Source of the DNA: Pseudogemmobacter faecipullorum
Lineage (GTDB): Bacteria; Pseudomonadota; Alphaproteobacteria; Rhodobacterales; Rhodobacteraceae
Assembly (NCBI RefSeq): GCF_020539525.1
Contig: NZ_JACDXX010000012.1
Location: 62,001-126,000, forward strand
Reading direction: 5' to 3'
Length of the DNA stretch: 64,000 nt
How positions within the stretch are numbered: the stretch's first letter is position 1; each line of letters starts with the position of its first letter. Shown here piece after piece: positions 26,114 through 33,290 of the stretch. Under the pieces are notes generated by a model. It worked only from the letters and a program-made list of their open reading frames with translations, did no database searches and was not told where the DNA came from. The translations under genes and the position numbers were made by a program.

Positions 26114-28093
26114 CAGGCTGCGCGGGCGGCGTTCGGCGATCTGGCGCAAAGTGGCGGCAGTGCAGGACAAAGGCTTGCCGGTGCCATCCTCGCCCCGCGC
26201 CAGCCGGATCTGAGCCTCGGCCAGCATATCATAGACCTGGCCTTCCGCCCGGCCCGCCAGCGCCATGCGCGCCGGATGCGGCACCCCGGCTGTGCCATCT
26301 TCGGCCAGGCGCAAAACCTCAAGGAAGGCCAGTCCATAGCTTTCCAGCTTTTTCGCCCCGATGCCGGTGATCCCGGCCATGGCATCAAGGCTGGAGGGGC
26401 GTCTGGTCGCCAGCTCGATCAGCGTGCGATCGGCAAAAATCACATAGGCCGGAACACCCGCCGCCTCGGCCAGGGCGCGGCGCTTTGCTTTCAGCGCGGA
26501 AAGCAGCGGCGCATCCTCCTCGGCCACCAGCGCTTTGGCGGTGAATTTGACCCCTGAAACCGGCGCCGGTTTGCGCAGCATCACGCTCTCTTCGCCGCGC
26601 AGCACCGGGCGGGCCGCTTCGGTCATGCGCAAAGCACCATGGCGCTCACTATCGGGGCGGACCAGATCACGCCCCGACATCTGCAGGAACACGGAGGTCC
26701 AGGCCCCTTTCGACATCTCGCGGCCCACGCCAAAAGTCGGCAGCTGATCATGGCCCCGGCCCCGGATCCGCTCATTGCTGGTGCCGGTCAGAATATCGAT
26801 CAGATGGCCGGCGCCATAGCTTTCGCCGGTGCGCAGCACGGCGGACAGCGCCTTGCGCACCGCTTCGGTGCCGTCAAACACTGCAGGCGGGCTGGCGCAG
26901 AGGTCACAATTGCCGCAGGGCCCGCTCGCTTCGCCGAAATAAGACAGCAAGAGCTGACGGCGGCAGGCCAGGGCCTCCGCGAGGCCCAGCAAAGCATTCA
27001 GACGGCCGTGATCCGCCGCCTTACGCTCTGCCGGGGCCAGGCCCTCATCAATCTGCGAACGGCGGTAGCGGATATCTTCCGCGCCATAAAGCGTAAGCGT
27101 TTCAGCGGGTTCGCCATCGCGGCCCGCCCGGCCGATTTCCTGGTAATAGCTTTCAATTGATTTTGGCAGATCGGCATGGGCCACCCAGCGGATATCGGGC
27201 TTGTCGATCCCCATGCCAAAGGCCACGGTGGCGACGACAATCAGCCCGTCCTCGCGCTGAAAACTGGTCTCGACCGAGCGTCTGACCTCGGCCTCCATAC
27301 CGCCGTGATAGGCGAGAGAGGAATGCCCGGCCTCACGCAGCGCCTGGGAGAGGGTCTCGGTCTTGGCGCGGGTGCCGCAATAGACAATGCCCGACTGGCC
27401 ACGCCGTGCCGCCGCATAGCGCAGGATCTGCTCGCGCGGGCCATCCTTGGCGGCAAAGGCCAGATGGATATTCGGCCGGTCAAAGCCATGCAGGAAGGTT
27501 TCGGGCGTCTGGCCGTCAAACAGCCGGGTGACGATCTCGGCCCGGGTTTCCTCATCCGCAGTGGCGGTAAAGGCGGCCAGCGGCACATTCAGGCTGCGGC
27601 GCAGCGCGCCGATGCGCAGATAATCGGGGCGGAAATCATGGCCCCACTGGCTGACGCAATGCGCCTCATCCACCGCGATCAGCGAGACATTGACCCGGCG
27701 CAGCAAAGCCTCGGTCGCGCCGGTAGCAAGACGCTCCGGCGCCATATAAAGCAGTTTCAGCCGCCCCTCATCCAGGGCCTGAAACACCGCTTCGGTCTCT
27801 TCATCGGTATTGCCCGAGGTCAGCGCCCCCGCCTCAACCCCGGCCTCGCGCAGGCCGCGCACCTGGTCGCGCATCAGCGCGATCAGCGGTGAGATGACAA
27901 CGGTCACCCCCTCACGGCACAAAGCAGGCAGCTGAAAACACAAAGATTTTCCACCACCCGTCGGCATGATGGCAAGGGTATTGCGCCCCTCGGTAACCGC
28001 GGCGACGATCTCGGCCTGACCGGGCCGGAAGGCCTGAAAGCCGAAAATATCCGCCAGAAGCCTGGCGGGTTCGCTGCGGTCTGGCGCGCCCAT
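26012..28093 (-). CDS. recQ: ATP-dependent DNA helicase RecQ
   Basis: 693 aa superfamily-2 3'-5' helicase for recombination and fork repair. Motifs: FRPGQAEIV, Walker A MPTGGGKSL, DEAH box AVDEAHCVSQWGHDFRPDYL, TATADEETR, GIVYCGTR and the motif VI QEIGRAGRDGEP. A zinc-binding RQC region follows (CRRQLLLSYFGE...CGNCDLC). There are two consecutive HRDC domains (residues ~520-600 and ~620-690), against one in E. coli; tandem HRDCs are known in some lineages. Start overlaps the yggT stop by one base. The 3' end overlaps the convergent pseudo-receiver gene by about 100 bp. Confidence 0.97.
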   Translation of the reverse strand: MGAPDRSEPARLLADIFGFQAFRPGQAEIVAAVTEGRNTLAIMPTGGGKSLCFQLPALCREGVTVVISPLIALMRDQVRGLREAGVEAGALTSGNTDEETEAVFQALDEGRLKLLYMAPERLATGATEALLRRVNVSLIAVDEAHCVSQWGHDFRPDYLRIGALRRSLNVPLAAFTATADEETRAEIVTRLFDGQTPETFLHGFDRPNIHLAFAAKDGPREQILRYAAARRGQSGIVYCGTRAKTETLSQALREAGHSSLAYHGGMEAEVRRSVETSFQREDGLIVVATVAFGMGIDKPDIRWVAHADLPKSIESYYQEIGRAGRDGEPAETLTLYGAEDIRYRRSQIDEGLAPAERKAADHGRLNALLGLAEALACRRQLLLSYFGEASGPCGNCDLCASPPAVFDGTEAVRKALSAVLRTGESYGAGHLIDILTGTSNERIRGRGHDQLPTFGVGREMSKGAWTSVFLQMSGRDLVRPDSERHGALRMTEAARPVLRGEESVMLRKPAPVSGVKFTAKALVAEEDAPLLSALKAKRRALAEAAGVPAYVIFADRTLIELATRRPSSLDAMAGITGIGAKKLESYGLAFLEVLRLAEDGTAGVPHPARMALAGRAEGQVYDMLAEAQIRLARGEDGTGKPLSCTAATLRQIAERRPRSLSELERVQGMGPLKAERFGAAFLTILENAGRDVA

Positions 28094-28380
28094 CAGTAGA
28101 AGGCGGCGGCGTTATTGGTCAGCACGATGCGCAGGGCATAGATCGCCAGCAACACCGCCAGCGGCGCCAGATCCAGCCCGCCCATCTGCGGCAGAATGCG
28201 GCGCACCCGGTCATAGACCGGCTCCAGCAGGCGGTTCAGCCCGTACCAGATCTGCGCCACCAGCGGCTGACGGATATTCAGCACCTGGAAATTGATCAGC
28301 CAGCTGAGGATCACATGCGCCAGCACAATGAATTGTGCCACATCAAGGATCAGCATCAGGATCTGGAAGAGAGAGGTCAT
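28093..28380 (-). CDS. yggT: YggT-family membrane protein
   Basis: 95 aa with two hydrophobic segments (LFQILMLILDVAQFIVLAHV and LAPLAVLLAIYALRIVLTN) separated by the family signature LEPVYDRVRRILPQMGGLDL. YggT proteins are small inner-membrane proteins linked to osmotic or cell-division functions; the molecular role is unclear. Translationally coupled to recQ, which starts on its stop codon. Confidence 0.9.
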   Translation of the reverse strand: MTSLFQILMLILDVAQFIVLAHVILSWLINFQVLNIRQPLVAQIWYGLNRLLEPVYDRVRRILPQMGGLDLAPLAVLLAIYALRIVLTNNAAAFY

Positions 28381-28592
28381 CGCGCCCTCGTGGTTTTATG
28401 ACTGCCCGGATTTGGATGAGAGGTAACCTGCAGCGCCCGGAAGGGCAATCCCCGCCCCGCCCTGCCTGAAGCGCGGAAGGTTCGGACGCCGGGTAAATCT
28501 TGACCTTCGCGTCAGCTTTCGTCACCTCCCTCTTAGCCACGGGCCTCACAGCCTGGCGCGCCGGGGTAAAGACCAGGTTGAAGGAGCCGGAA

Positions 28593-29144
28593 ATGTATCC
28601 TCTCATTCGGATGATGGCGGTTTTCCTGCAGGCCCGGCGGGCGCCACAGATTCAGGCTCTCGACACCCTGGTCAGCCACCATATCTGTATGCCCTGGGAT
28701 ATCGATCCCTGGATGGAGCTGAACAACGGCCGCACGCTGACGCTTTATGATCTGGGCCGGATCGGGCTGGCCGCGCGCACGCCCCTGGGCAAAACCCTGC
28801 GCCAAAGGCGCTGGGGCATGGCGGTGGCCGGGGCCTCGGTGCGCTACCGCAAAAGGATCCGCGCCTTTGACCGCTTTGAGATGCGCTCGCGCCTGCTCGG
28901 CTGGGACGAACGCTTCCTTTACCTTGAGCAGAGCATCTGGCGCCAAGGCGAATGCGCCTCGCAGGTGCTGATCCGTGGCGCGGTGACAAAGGGCGCGCGC
29001 GGCATCCTGCCGCCCGCCGAACTGGCAGCCGTGCTGGGCCTTGCGCCGGAAAGTCCGGCCCTGCCCCGCTGGGCCATGGCCTGGATCGCCGCAGAGGCCG
29101 AGCGCCCCTGGCCGCCCGAGCCCGCCCCTGCCGCCAGGAGCTGA
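28593..29144 (+). CDS. Acyl-CoA thioesterase-like protein (THEM6-type hot-dog fold)
   Basis: 183 aa from ATG 28593 behind AAGGAG. The hot-dog motif MPWDIDPWMELNNGRTLTLYDLG is the signature of the THEM6/4HBT-like group (D-x-N-x-H-x-N-N-x-x-Y type, with W/E replacements), followed by VAGASVRYRKRIRAFDRFEM and FLYLEQSIWRQGECASQVLI strands. Predicted to hydrolyse acyl-thioesters; the substrate is unknown. No signal peptide. Upstream 28381-28592 holds only the divergent promoter region. Confidence 0.85.
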   Translation: MYPLIRMMAVFLQARRAPQIQALDTLVSHHICMPWDIDPWMELNNGRTLTLYDLGRIGLAARTPLGKTLRQRRWGMAVAGASVRYRKRIRAFDRFEMRSRLLGWDERFLYLEQSIWRQGECASQVLIRGAVTKGARGILPPAELAAVLGLAPESPALPRWAMAWIAAEAERPWPPEPAPAARS

Positions 29145-29225
29145 ACTGCCCGCACCCAGGCTACCTGCTTGCCTTAGCCGGGATTTCGCGATTCACTCGG
29201 GTCCTGGAGATAAGGGGCAGTGTAA

Positions 29226-30725
29226 ATGGTCAGTGCGAAGAAACGGATCTGGGGATGGTATTTCTTCGACTGGGCCAGTCAGCCCTACAGCACCCTGCTG
29301 CTGACCTTCATCTTCGGCCCCTATTTCGCGGAAATCGCCAGCGGCTATTACCTCGGCACCGGGCTTGATGCCGATGCGGCCGATGCCGCGGCGCAAAGCT
29401 TCTGGGGCTGGGGCATTGCCGCCAGCTCGGCGATTATCGCCATTCTCGCCCCGATCCTCGGCGCGATTGCCGACAGCACCGGGCGGCGGCTGATCTGGGT
29501 CTGGATTTTCTCGGCCTGCTATATCATCGGCGCCTGGGGGCTGTGGTGGGTGGCACCGGGGGGCGAGATCGGTATGCTCTGGTGGGGCGTGGCCTTCTTT
29601 GGCCTTGGCTTTATCGGCATGGAATTTGCCACGATTTTCACCAATGCCCTGATGCCCTCGCTGTCCGATCACGAGGATCTGGGGGCAATCTCCGGCTCGG
29701 GTTTTGCCTTTGGCTATCTGGGCGGGGTGGTTGCCCTGGTGATCATGCTGGGCTTTTTCATCACCGCGCCCGACACCCGCTCGGAAATAGACACCGCCGT
29801 GGTCTCGGCGCTGGAAGAGGGAGAGCCGCTGGTTCCCGATGATGACAGCCTCGCCGGGCCGGAACTGGGGATTGTCGGCGCCACCGCCTCTGAGATTGAT
29901 CAGGGGCCGCGCACCTATCTCGGCCTGCCGCCGCTGCTGGGCGAGGATGCCGAGACCCGCACCGGCACCAGGATCGTCGGCCCCTTCACCGCGATCTGGT
30001 TCATTCTGTTCATGATCCCCTTCTTCCTCTGGGTCAGAGAACCGAAGACCGAGGCCCGGCCGTTGCAGATGGGCCGCGCCATCAGTGATCTCAAAGAGCT
30101 GATCCTGTCGCTGCGCTTTCGCCGCAGCCTCACCGCCTATCTCGGCTCCTCGCTGCTTTACCGCGATGCGCTGAACGCGCTTTATGCTTTCGGTGGCGTC
30201 TATGCCTCGCGCGTGCTGGGCTGGTCGATCGGCCAGGTCGGAATCTTCGGCATCATCGGCGCGGTGGCGGCGGTCTTTGCGGCATGGCTTGGCGGGCGGG
30301 CAGACCGCGCCTTTGGCCCGAGGCCGGTGATCGCGGTCTCGGTCCTCATCCTGACCCTCGTCTGCCTCGTTCTGGTCGGCATGACCCGCGAGCAGATCTG
30401 GGGCATCGCGCTCGATCCGGCCTCTTCCACCCCGGATCAGCTGTTCATGATCTGCGGCGGCCTGATCGGCGCGGCAGGGGGCTCGGTTCAGGCCGCCTCG
30501 CGCACGCTGATGCTGCGTCATACCACGCCTGAGCGCGCCGCCGAAGCCTTTGGCCTCTTCGCGCTCTCGGGCAAGGTCACCAGCTTCATCGCCCCGGCGC
30601 TGATCGCACTTGTCACCATGATCTCCGGCTCGCAGCGCATCGGCTTCTCGCCGCTGATTGCCTTGTTCCTGCTCAGCCTTATCCTTCTGGCCTTCGTTCA
30701 CCCCAAAGGGGAGCAATCCCGATGA
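29226..30725 (+). CDS. MFS transporter, UMF1/Atg22-like family
   Basis: 499 aa with about 12 hydrophobic segments. Starts MVSAKKRIWGWYFFDWASQP YST, the hallmark of the Atg22/UMF1 group. A long hydrophilic insert (residues ~180-250: DTRSEIDTAVVSALEEGEPL) separates the halves. MFS loop ARG residues appear in GAIADSTGRRLIW and GGRADRAFGPRPV. Yeast Atg22 exports amino acids from the vacuole; bacterial substrates are unknown. It overlaps mepA by 4 bp (ATGA), so the two are one operon. Confidence 0.9.
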   Translation: MVSAKKRIWGWYFFDWASQPYSTLLLTFIFGPYFAEIASGYYLGTGLDADAADAAAQSFWGWGIAASSAIIAILAPILGAIADSTGRRLIWVWIFSACYIIGAWGLWWVAPGGEIGMLWWGVAFFGLGFIGMEFATIFTNALMPSLSDHEDLGAISGSGFAFGYLGGVVALVIMLGFFITAPDTRSEIDTAVVSALEEGEPLVPDDDSLAGPELGIVGATASEIDQGPRTYLGLPPLLGEDAETRTGTRIVGPFTAIWFILFMIPFFLWVREPKTEARPLQMGRAISDLKELILSLRFRRSLTAYLGSSLLYRDALNALYAFGGVYASRVLGWSIGQVGIFGIIGAVAAVFAAWLGGRADRAFGPRPVIAVSVLILTLVCLVLVGMTREQIWGIALDPASSTPDQLFMICGGLIGAAGGSVQAASRTLMLRHTTPERAAEAFGLFALSGKVTSFIAPALIALVTMISGSQRIGFSPLIALFLLSLILLAFVHPKGEQSR

Positions 30726-31636
30726 TCCGTTTTCCGCGTTTTCTGAGCATCCTGTGTCTTGCCCTGGCTCTGCCGGTTCAGGCCGGGGCGCAATCACTGG
30801 CCAAAGACCTGTTTGGCAGCCACCGCGCCCCCTCGGCCCAGGCCGCCATGCCGATTGGAGCCTATTCCAAAGGCTGTGCGGCCGGGCTGCTGAAAATGCC
30901 CGAGAACGGGCCGCACTGGCAGGCGATGCGGCTGTCGCGCAATCGCAACTGGGGCCATCCGGTAATGGTCGAATATCTGATGGACCTGTCCTATGCCGCC
31001 ACCCGGATCGGCTGGGGCAAGGGGCTATATATCGGCGATATCAGCCAGCCGCGTGGCGGGCCGATGATCACCGGCCATGCCAGCCATCAGATCGGCCTTG
31101 ATGCCGATATCTGGTGGCTCGCGCCGTCACGGCTCGATCTGAGCGTGGCCGAGCGTGAAAGCCTGTCCTCAATCCCGATGCGTTCGGCCGATCAGCGCTC
31201 GGTGACCCGGGCCTGGAGCCCGGCGGCGCGCAATCTCCTGCAGGTCGCAGCCTCAGACCCGCGCGTCGACCGGATCTTTGTCGCCGCCTCGATCAAGCTG
31301 GAAATCTGCAAATCGGCAAAGAGGTCGGACCGCGAATGGCTGCGCAAACTGCGCCCCGTGGCCGGACATGACACGCATTTCCATGTGCGGCTGAAATGCC
31401 CCTCCGGTTCAGGCGGGGCCTGCGAGACCCAGAGCCCGAGCGTGGAAGAGCTGTCAAAGGGCGGCGATGGCTGTGATGACACGCTGACCTGGTGGGTCAC
31501 CGATTATCTGAACCCGCCGAAAAAGACCGGTAAACCCGCGCCGAAAGACGAAGACCTGCCGAAGAAAAAGCATCCGCGCCAGTTCACCATGGCTGATCTG
31601 CCTGCGGCCTGCGCCTCGGTCGTTTCCTCGGACTGA
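30722..31636 (+). CDS. mepA: Penicillin-insensitive murein endopeptidase
   Basis: 304 aa. Signal peptide MIRFPRFLSILCLALALPVQ AGA. The LAS-type zinc metallopeptidase motifs are present: GHASHQIGLDADIWW (His and Asp ligands) and GHDTHFHVRLKCP (His ligand), plus six cysteines expected for the disulfides. Cleaves D-alanyl-meso-diaminopimelyl cross-links in the periplasm. The last ~30 residues are Lys/Pro-rich. Starts on the preceding stop (ATGA). Confidence 0.96.
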   Translation: MIRFPRFLSILCLALALPVQAGAQSLAKDLFGSHRAPSAQAAMPIGAYSKGCAAGLLKMPENGPHWQAMRLSRNRNWGHPVMVEYLMDLSYAATRIGWGKGLYIGDISQPRGGPMITGHASHQIGLDADIWWLAPSRLDLSVAERESLSSIPMRSADQRSVTRAWSPAARNLLQVAASDPRVDRIFVAASIKLEICKSAKRSDREWLRKLRPVAGHDTHFHVRLKCPSGSGGACETQSPSVEELSKGGDGCDDTLTWWVTDYLNPPKKTGKPAPKDEDLPKKKHPRQFTMADLPAACASVVSSD

Positions 31637-31642
31637 CATGCG

Positions 31643-31666
31643 CTCCGGGCCCGAAAGGGCCCGGAG
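31643..31666 (+). terminator. Strong hairpin after mepA
   Basis: Perfect 10-bp stem CTCCGGGCCC/GGGCCCGGAG closed by a GAAA tetraloop, five bases after the mepA stop. No T-tract follows, so it may act through Rho or as a 3'-end stabiliser. Confidence 0.6.
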
Positions 31667-31699
31667 GCCTCCGGCGGGGATCTTTCAGGGACAGATGAA
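31665..31699 (+). repeat. Dispersed intergenic repeat, copy 2
   Basis: GCCTCCGGCGGGGATCTTTC followed by AGGGACAGATGAA. It matches the repeat after serA (15181-15202) and the inverted pair after ghrA (59405-59467). Confidence 0.6.
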
Positions 31700-31740
31700 A
31701 TCGGCCCGCTCACGCCCCGCTGCTGATCCCTGCCCCGCGC

Positions 31741-31768
31741 TTGACGCGGCCAGGGGCGCGGCGTAGAT
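31741..31768 (+). promoter_or_regulatory. Sigma70-like promoter for the queuosine-precursor transporter
   Basis: TTGACG (31741-31746), 16-bp spacer, GTAGAT (31763-31768), 65 bp ahead of the start codon. Consensus match by eye only. Confidence 0.45.
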
Positions 31769-31833
31769 GCCGGTCTGTACGCGCTCTGAGCAGCGCCAAG
31801 TGTCCGCTACCTTGTCAAAACGGAATTATATCC

Positions 31834-32454
31834 ATGACGCGTCTTCTGCCTGGCATTATTGCCATGGCGGCCATTGTTCTGGCCTCCAATATCCTCGTGC
31901 AGTTCCCCTATGGGGAATTTCTGACATGGGGCGCTTTCACCTATCCTTTCGCCTTCCTCTGCGGCGATATCATCAACCGGGTGCAGGGCGCGCGCGCTGC
32001 CCGGATCGTGGTGCTGTTCGGCTTTATCACCGGGCTGATCTGCTCGCTGATCGGCTCGCAGATCAGCGGCGAGTTTGGCCCGCTGGTGACATTGCGCGTC
32101 GCGCTTGGCTCGGCTCTGGCCTATCTGGTCGGCCAGATGAGCGATGTCTCGGTGTTCAGCGCCTTGCGCGGCCGGGCCTGGTGGCAGGCGCCGCTTGCCT
32201 CCACCCTGGTCTCGTCCTCAATCGATACCGTGCTGTTTTTCAGCATCGCCTTCTCGGCGCCATTCGCCTTTCTTGAGCCCTCGGTCGACACCTCCTGGGC
32301 CTCGGAACCCGTGGCTTTGCTGGGCTTTGGGCCGCTGGCACCGTTCTGGGTCTCGCTGGCGATCGGCGACTGGTGTGTGAAAATCAGCCTGGCTTTGCTG
32401 GCCCTGGTGCCCTTCCGCATCATTACCCGACGTCTGATCACAAAATATGCGTAA
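31834..32454 (+). CDS. yhhQ: Queuosine-precursor transporter (VUT/YhhQ family)
   Basis: 206 aa, six predicted membrane segments. Start ATG 31834 (MTRLLPGIIAMAAIVLASNI LVQFPYG); the frame is open upstream but begins in promoter sequence. Family features: SNILVQ near the N-terminus, TYPFAFLCGDIINRVQGARA, the mid segment FGPLVTLRVALGSALAYLVG and FIxDWCVK-like end (IGDWCVKISLALLALVPFR). Imports preQ0/preQ1 for tRNA queuosine. No preQ1 riboswitch was recognised in the ~70-nt leader. Confidence 0.88.
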   Translation: MTRLLPGIIAMAAIVLASNILVQFPYGEFLTWGAFTYPFAFLCGDIINRVQGARAARIVVLFGFITGLICSLIGSQISGEFGPLVTLRVALGSALAYLVGQMSDVSVFSALRGRAWWQAPLASTLVSSSIDTVLFFSIAFSAPFAFLEPSVDTSWASEPVALLGFGPLAPFWVSLAIGDWCVKISLALLALVPFRIITRRLITKYA

Positions 32455-32464
32455 TTTCACTTGA

Positions 32465-32484
32465 TTGACACAAAATCTGTGTCA
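32465..32484 (+). promoter_or_regulatory. Promoter -35 with overlapping TGACACA operator
   Basis: TTGACA at 32465-32470 is part of a perfect inverted repeat TGACACA (32466-32472)-AAATC-TGTGTCA (32478-32484). The -10 is weak (around 32488-32496). The operator placement suggests repression of the small transcript that follows; the regulator is unknown. Confidence 0.5.
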
Positions 32485-32506
32485 GCATCGACCTATCGGA
32501 AACATT

Positions 32507-32523
32507 CGAAAGGAGGTGATCCA
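32507..32523 (+). promoter_or_regulatory. Extreme Shine-Dalgarno, complementary to the 16S rRNA 3' end
   Basis: GAAAGGAGGTGATCCAG (32508-32524) is the reverse complement of the last ~17 nt of alphaproteobacterial 16S rRNA (CTGGATCACCTCCTTTC). Typical sites here match 4-7 nt. It directly precedes the GTG of an 18-codon ORF. Confidence 0.85.
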
Positions 32524-32580
32524 GTGTCTAGAGTGATATTGGAGAGGGGTGTCAAGACAGTCAGAGGGGGTGTTTTCTGA
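32524..32580 (+). CDS. 18-residue leader-type small ORF with full anti-SD match
   Basis: GTG-started ORF encoding MSRVILERGVKTVRGGVF. It is basic (four Arg, one Lys), without a membrane span. The stop codon is inside a hairpin CTGAGGG (32577-32583)/CCCTCAG (32588-32594). Then come TGGGCCA (32611-32617)/TGGCCCA (32628-32634) and a terminator at 32651-32680, after which arfB begins. The layout is that of an attenuator leader or a dual-function small RNA. Coding is supported by the ribosome-binding site and spacing, not by homology I can name. Confidence 0.6.
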   Translation: MSRVILERGVKTVRGGVF

Positions 32581-32634
32581 GGGCAGCCCCTCAGCGGACA
32601 ACCAGCTGATTGGGCCATTATCCTAACTGGCCCA
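32577..32634 (+). ncRNA. Structured RNA segment between the small ORF and its terminator
   Basis: Consecutive hairpins: CTGAGGG-CAGC-CCCTCAG (32577-32594), TCAGC/GCTGA (32591-32609, overlapping and thus exclusive with the first), TGGGCCA/TGGCCCA (32611-32634). Overlapping stems imply alternative folds. No Rfam family is assigned. Confidence 0.45.
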
Positions 32635-32650
32635 TCTCCTGAGAACTCGG

Positions 32651-32680
32651 AAAGGGTCGCCATACCGGCGGCCCTTTCTC
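32651..32680 (+). terminator. Terminator between the small ORF and arfB
   Basis: Stem AAAGGGTCGCC (32651-32661)/GGCGGCCCTTT (32667-32677) with one U-G pair, followed by a pyrimidine-rich tail (CTCTTGTCT). Confidence 0.75.
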
Positions 32681-32755
32681 TTGTCTGCCAGCGCTCTTTC
32701 AGGCAGGCTCGCAGGCCCCTGCCCTGTGCTTCTGCCCCTGCGGATCCGTCTCGCC

Positions 32756-33178
32756 ATGCTTTATATCACCGAAAGCCTCTCTCTCGCCGACTGGGAGCTG
32801 AGCGAGAGCTTCATGCGCGCCTCGGGCCCGGGCGGGCAGAATGTGAATAAGGTCGCAACCGCAGTCGAGCTGCGCTTTGAGGCCGAGCGCTCTCCGCATC
32901 TGGCGCCCGCGGTCAAAGCCCGGCTGAAGCGGATCGCCGGACGCAAATGGAGCCAGGAGGGGGCGCTGATCATTCAGGTCGATGAAACCCGCAGCCAGGC
33001 CCGCAACCGTGAAATTGCCCGCGAACGGCTGGTCGAGATGATCACAAAGGCGCTGACCGCGCCGAAGAAACGCATTGCCACCCAACCAACCTGGGGCAGC
33101 CAGCAGCGCCGGCTGAGCGCAAAAACCGCGCGCGGAACGGTCAAATCGCTGCGCGGGGCCGTCAGTGATGACGACTGA
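32756..33178 (+). CDS. arfB: Peptidyl-tRNA hydrolase ArfB (ribosome rescue)
   Basis: 140 aa. Start ATG 32756 (MLYITESLSLADWELSESFM). Contains the release-factor catalytic motif SGPGGQNVNK (GGQ near residue 29) and the basic C-terminal tail (KKRIATQPTWGSQQRRLSAK) that threads into the empty mRNA channel of stalled ribosomes. Hydrolyses peptidyl-tRNA without a stop codon. No good Shine-Dalgarno precedes the ATG, which is notable beside the extreme one upstream. Read-through of the 32651-32680 terminator would be one way to express it. Confidence 0.95.
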   Translation: MLYITESLSLADWELSESFMRASGPGGQNVNKVATAVELRFEAERSPHLAPAVKARLKRIAGRKWSQEGALIIQVDETRSQARNREIARERLVEMITKALTAPKKRIATQPTWGSQQRRLSAKTARGTVKSLRGAVSDDD

Positions 33179-33243
33179 GGCGGCAGCCGGGCATCAAAAC
33201 AGGTTGCCAGCGACAGAGCCAGGGTCTAGTCAGCGCGCGAATT

Positions 33244-33281
33244 GTGACAATTTCCTGAGGATTTTGTCACTCCTATGTGAC
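33244..33281 (+). promoter_or_regulatory. GTGAC/GTCAC motif array upstream of the phosphate transporter
   Basis: GTGACAA (33244-33250) and TTGTCAC (33264-33270) form an inverted repeat with 13-bp spacing; GTCAC (33266-33270) and GTGAC (33277-33281) form another with a 6-bp spacer. The array ends 10 bp before the ATG, a position suited to repression. The spacing does not fit the 11-bp direct repeats of a Pho box. Confidence 0.45.
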
Positions 33282-33290
33282 GAGAGTTGA

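Noticed and set aside
31769-31833. preQ1 riboswitch before the queuosine-precursor transporter
   Set aside because: The short leader lacks the conserved stem and A-rich tail of known preQ1 classes.
33244-33281. Pho box before the phosphate transporter
   Set aside because: Motifs are inverted rather than 11-bp direct repeats.
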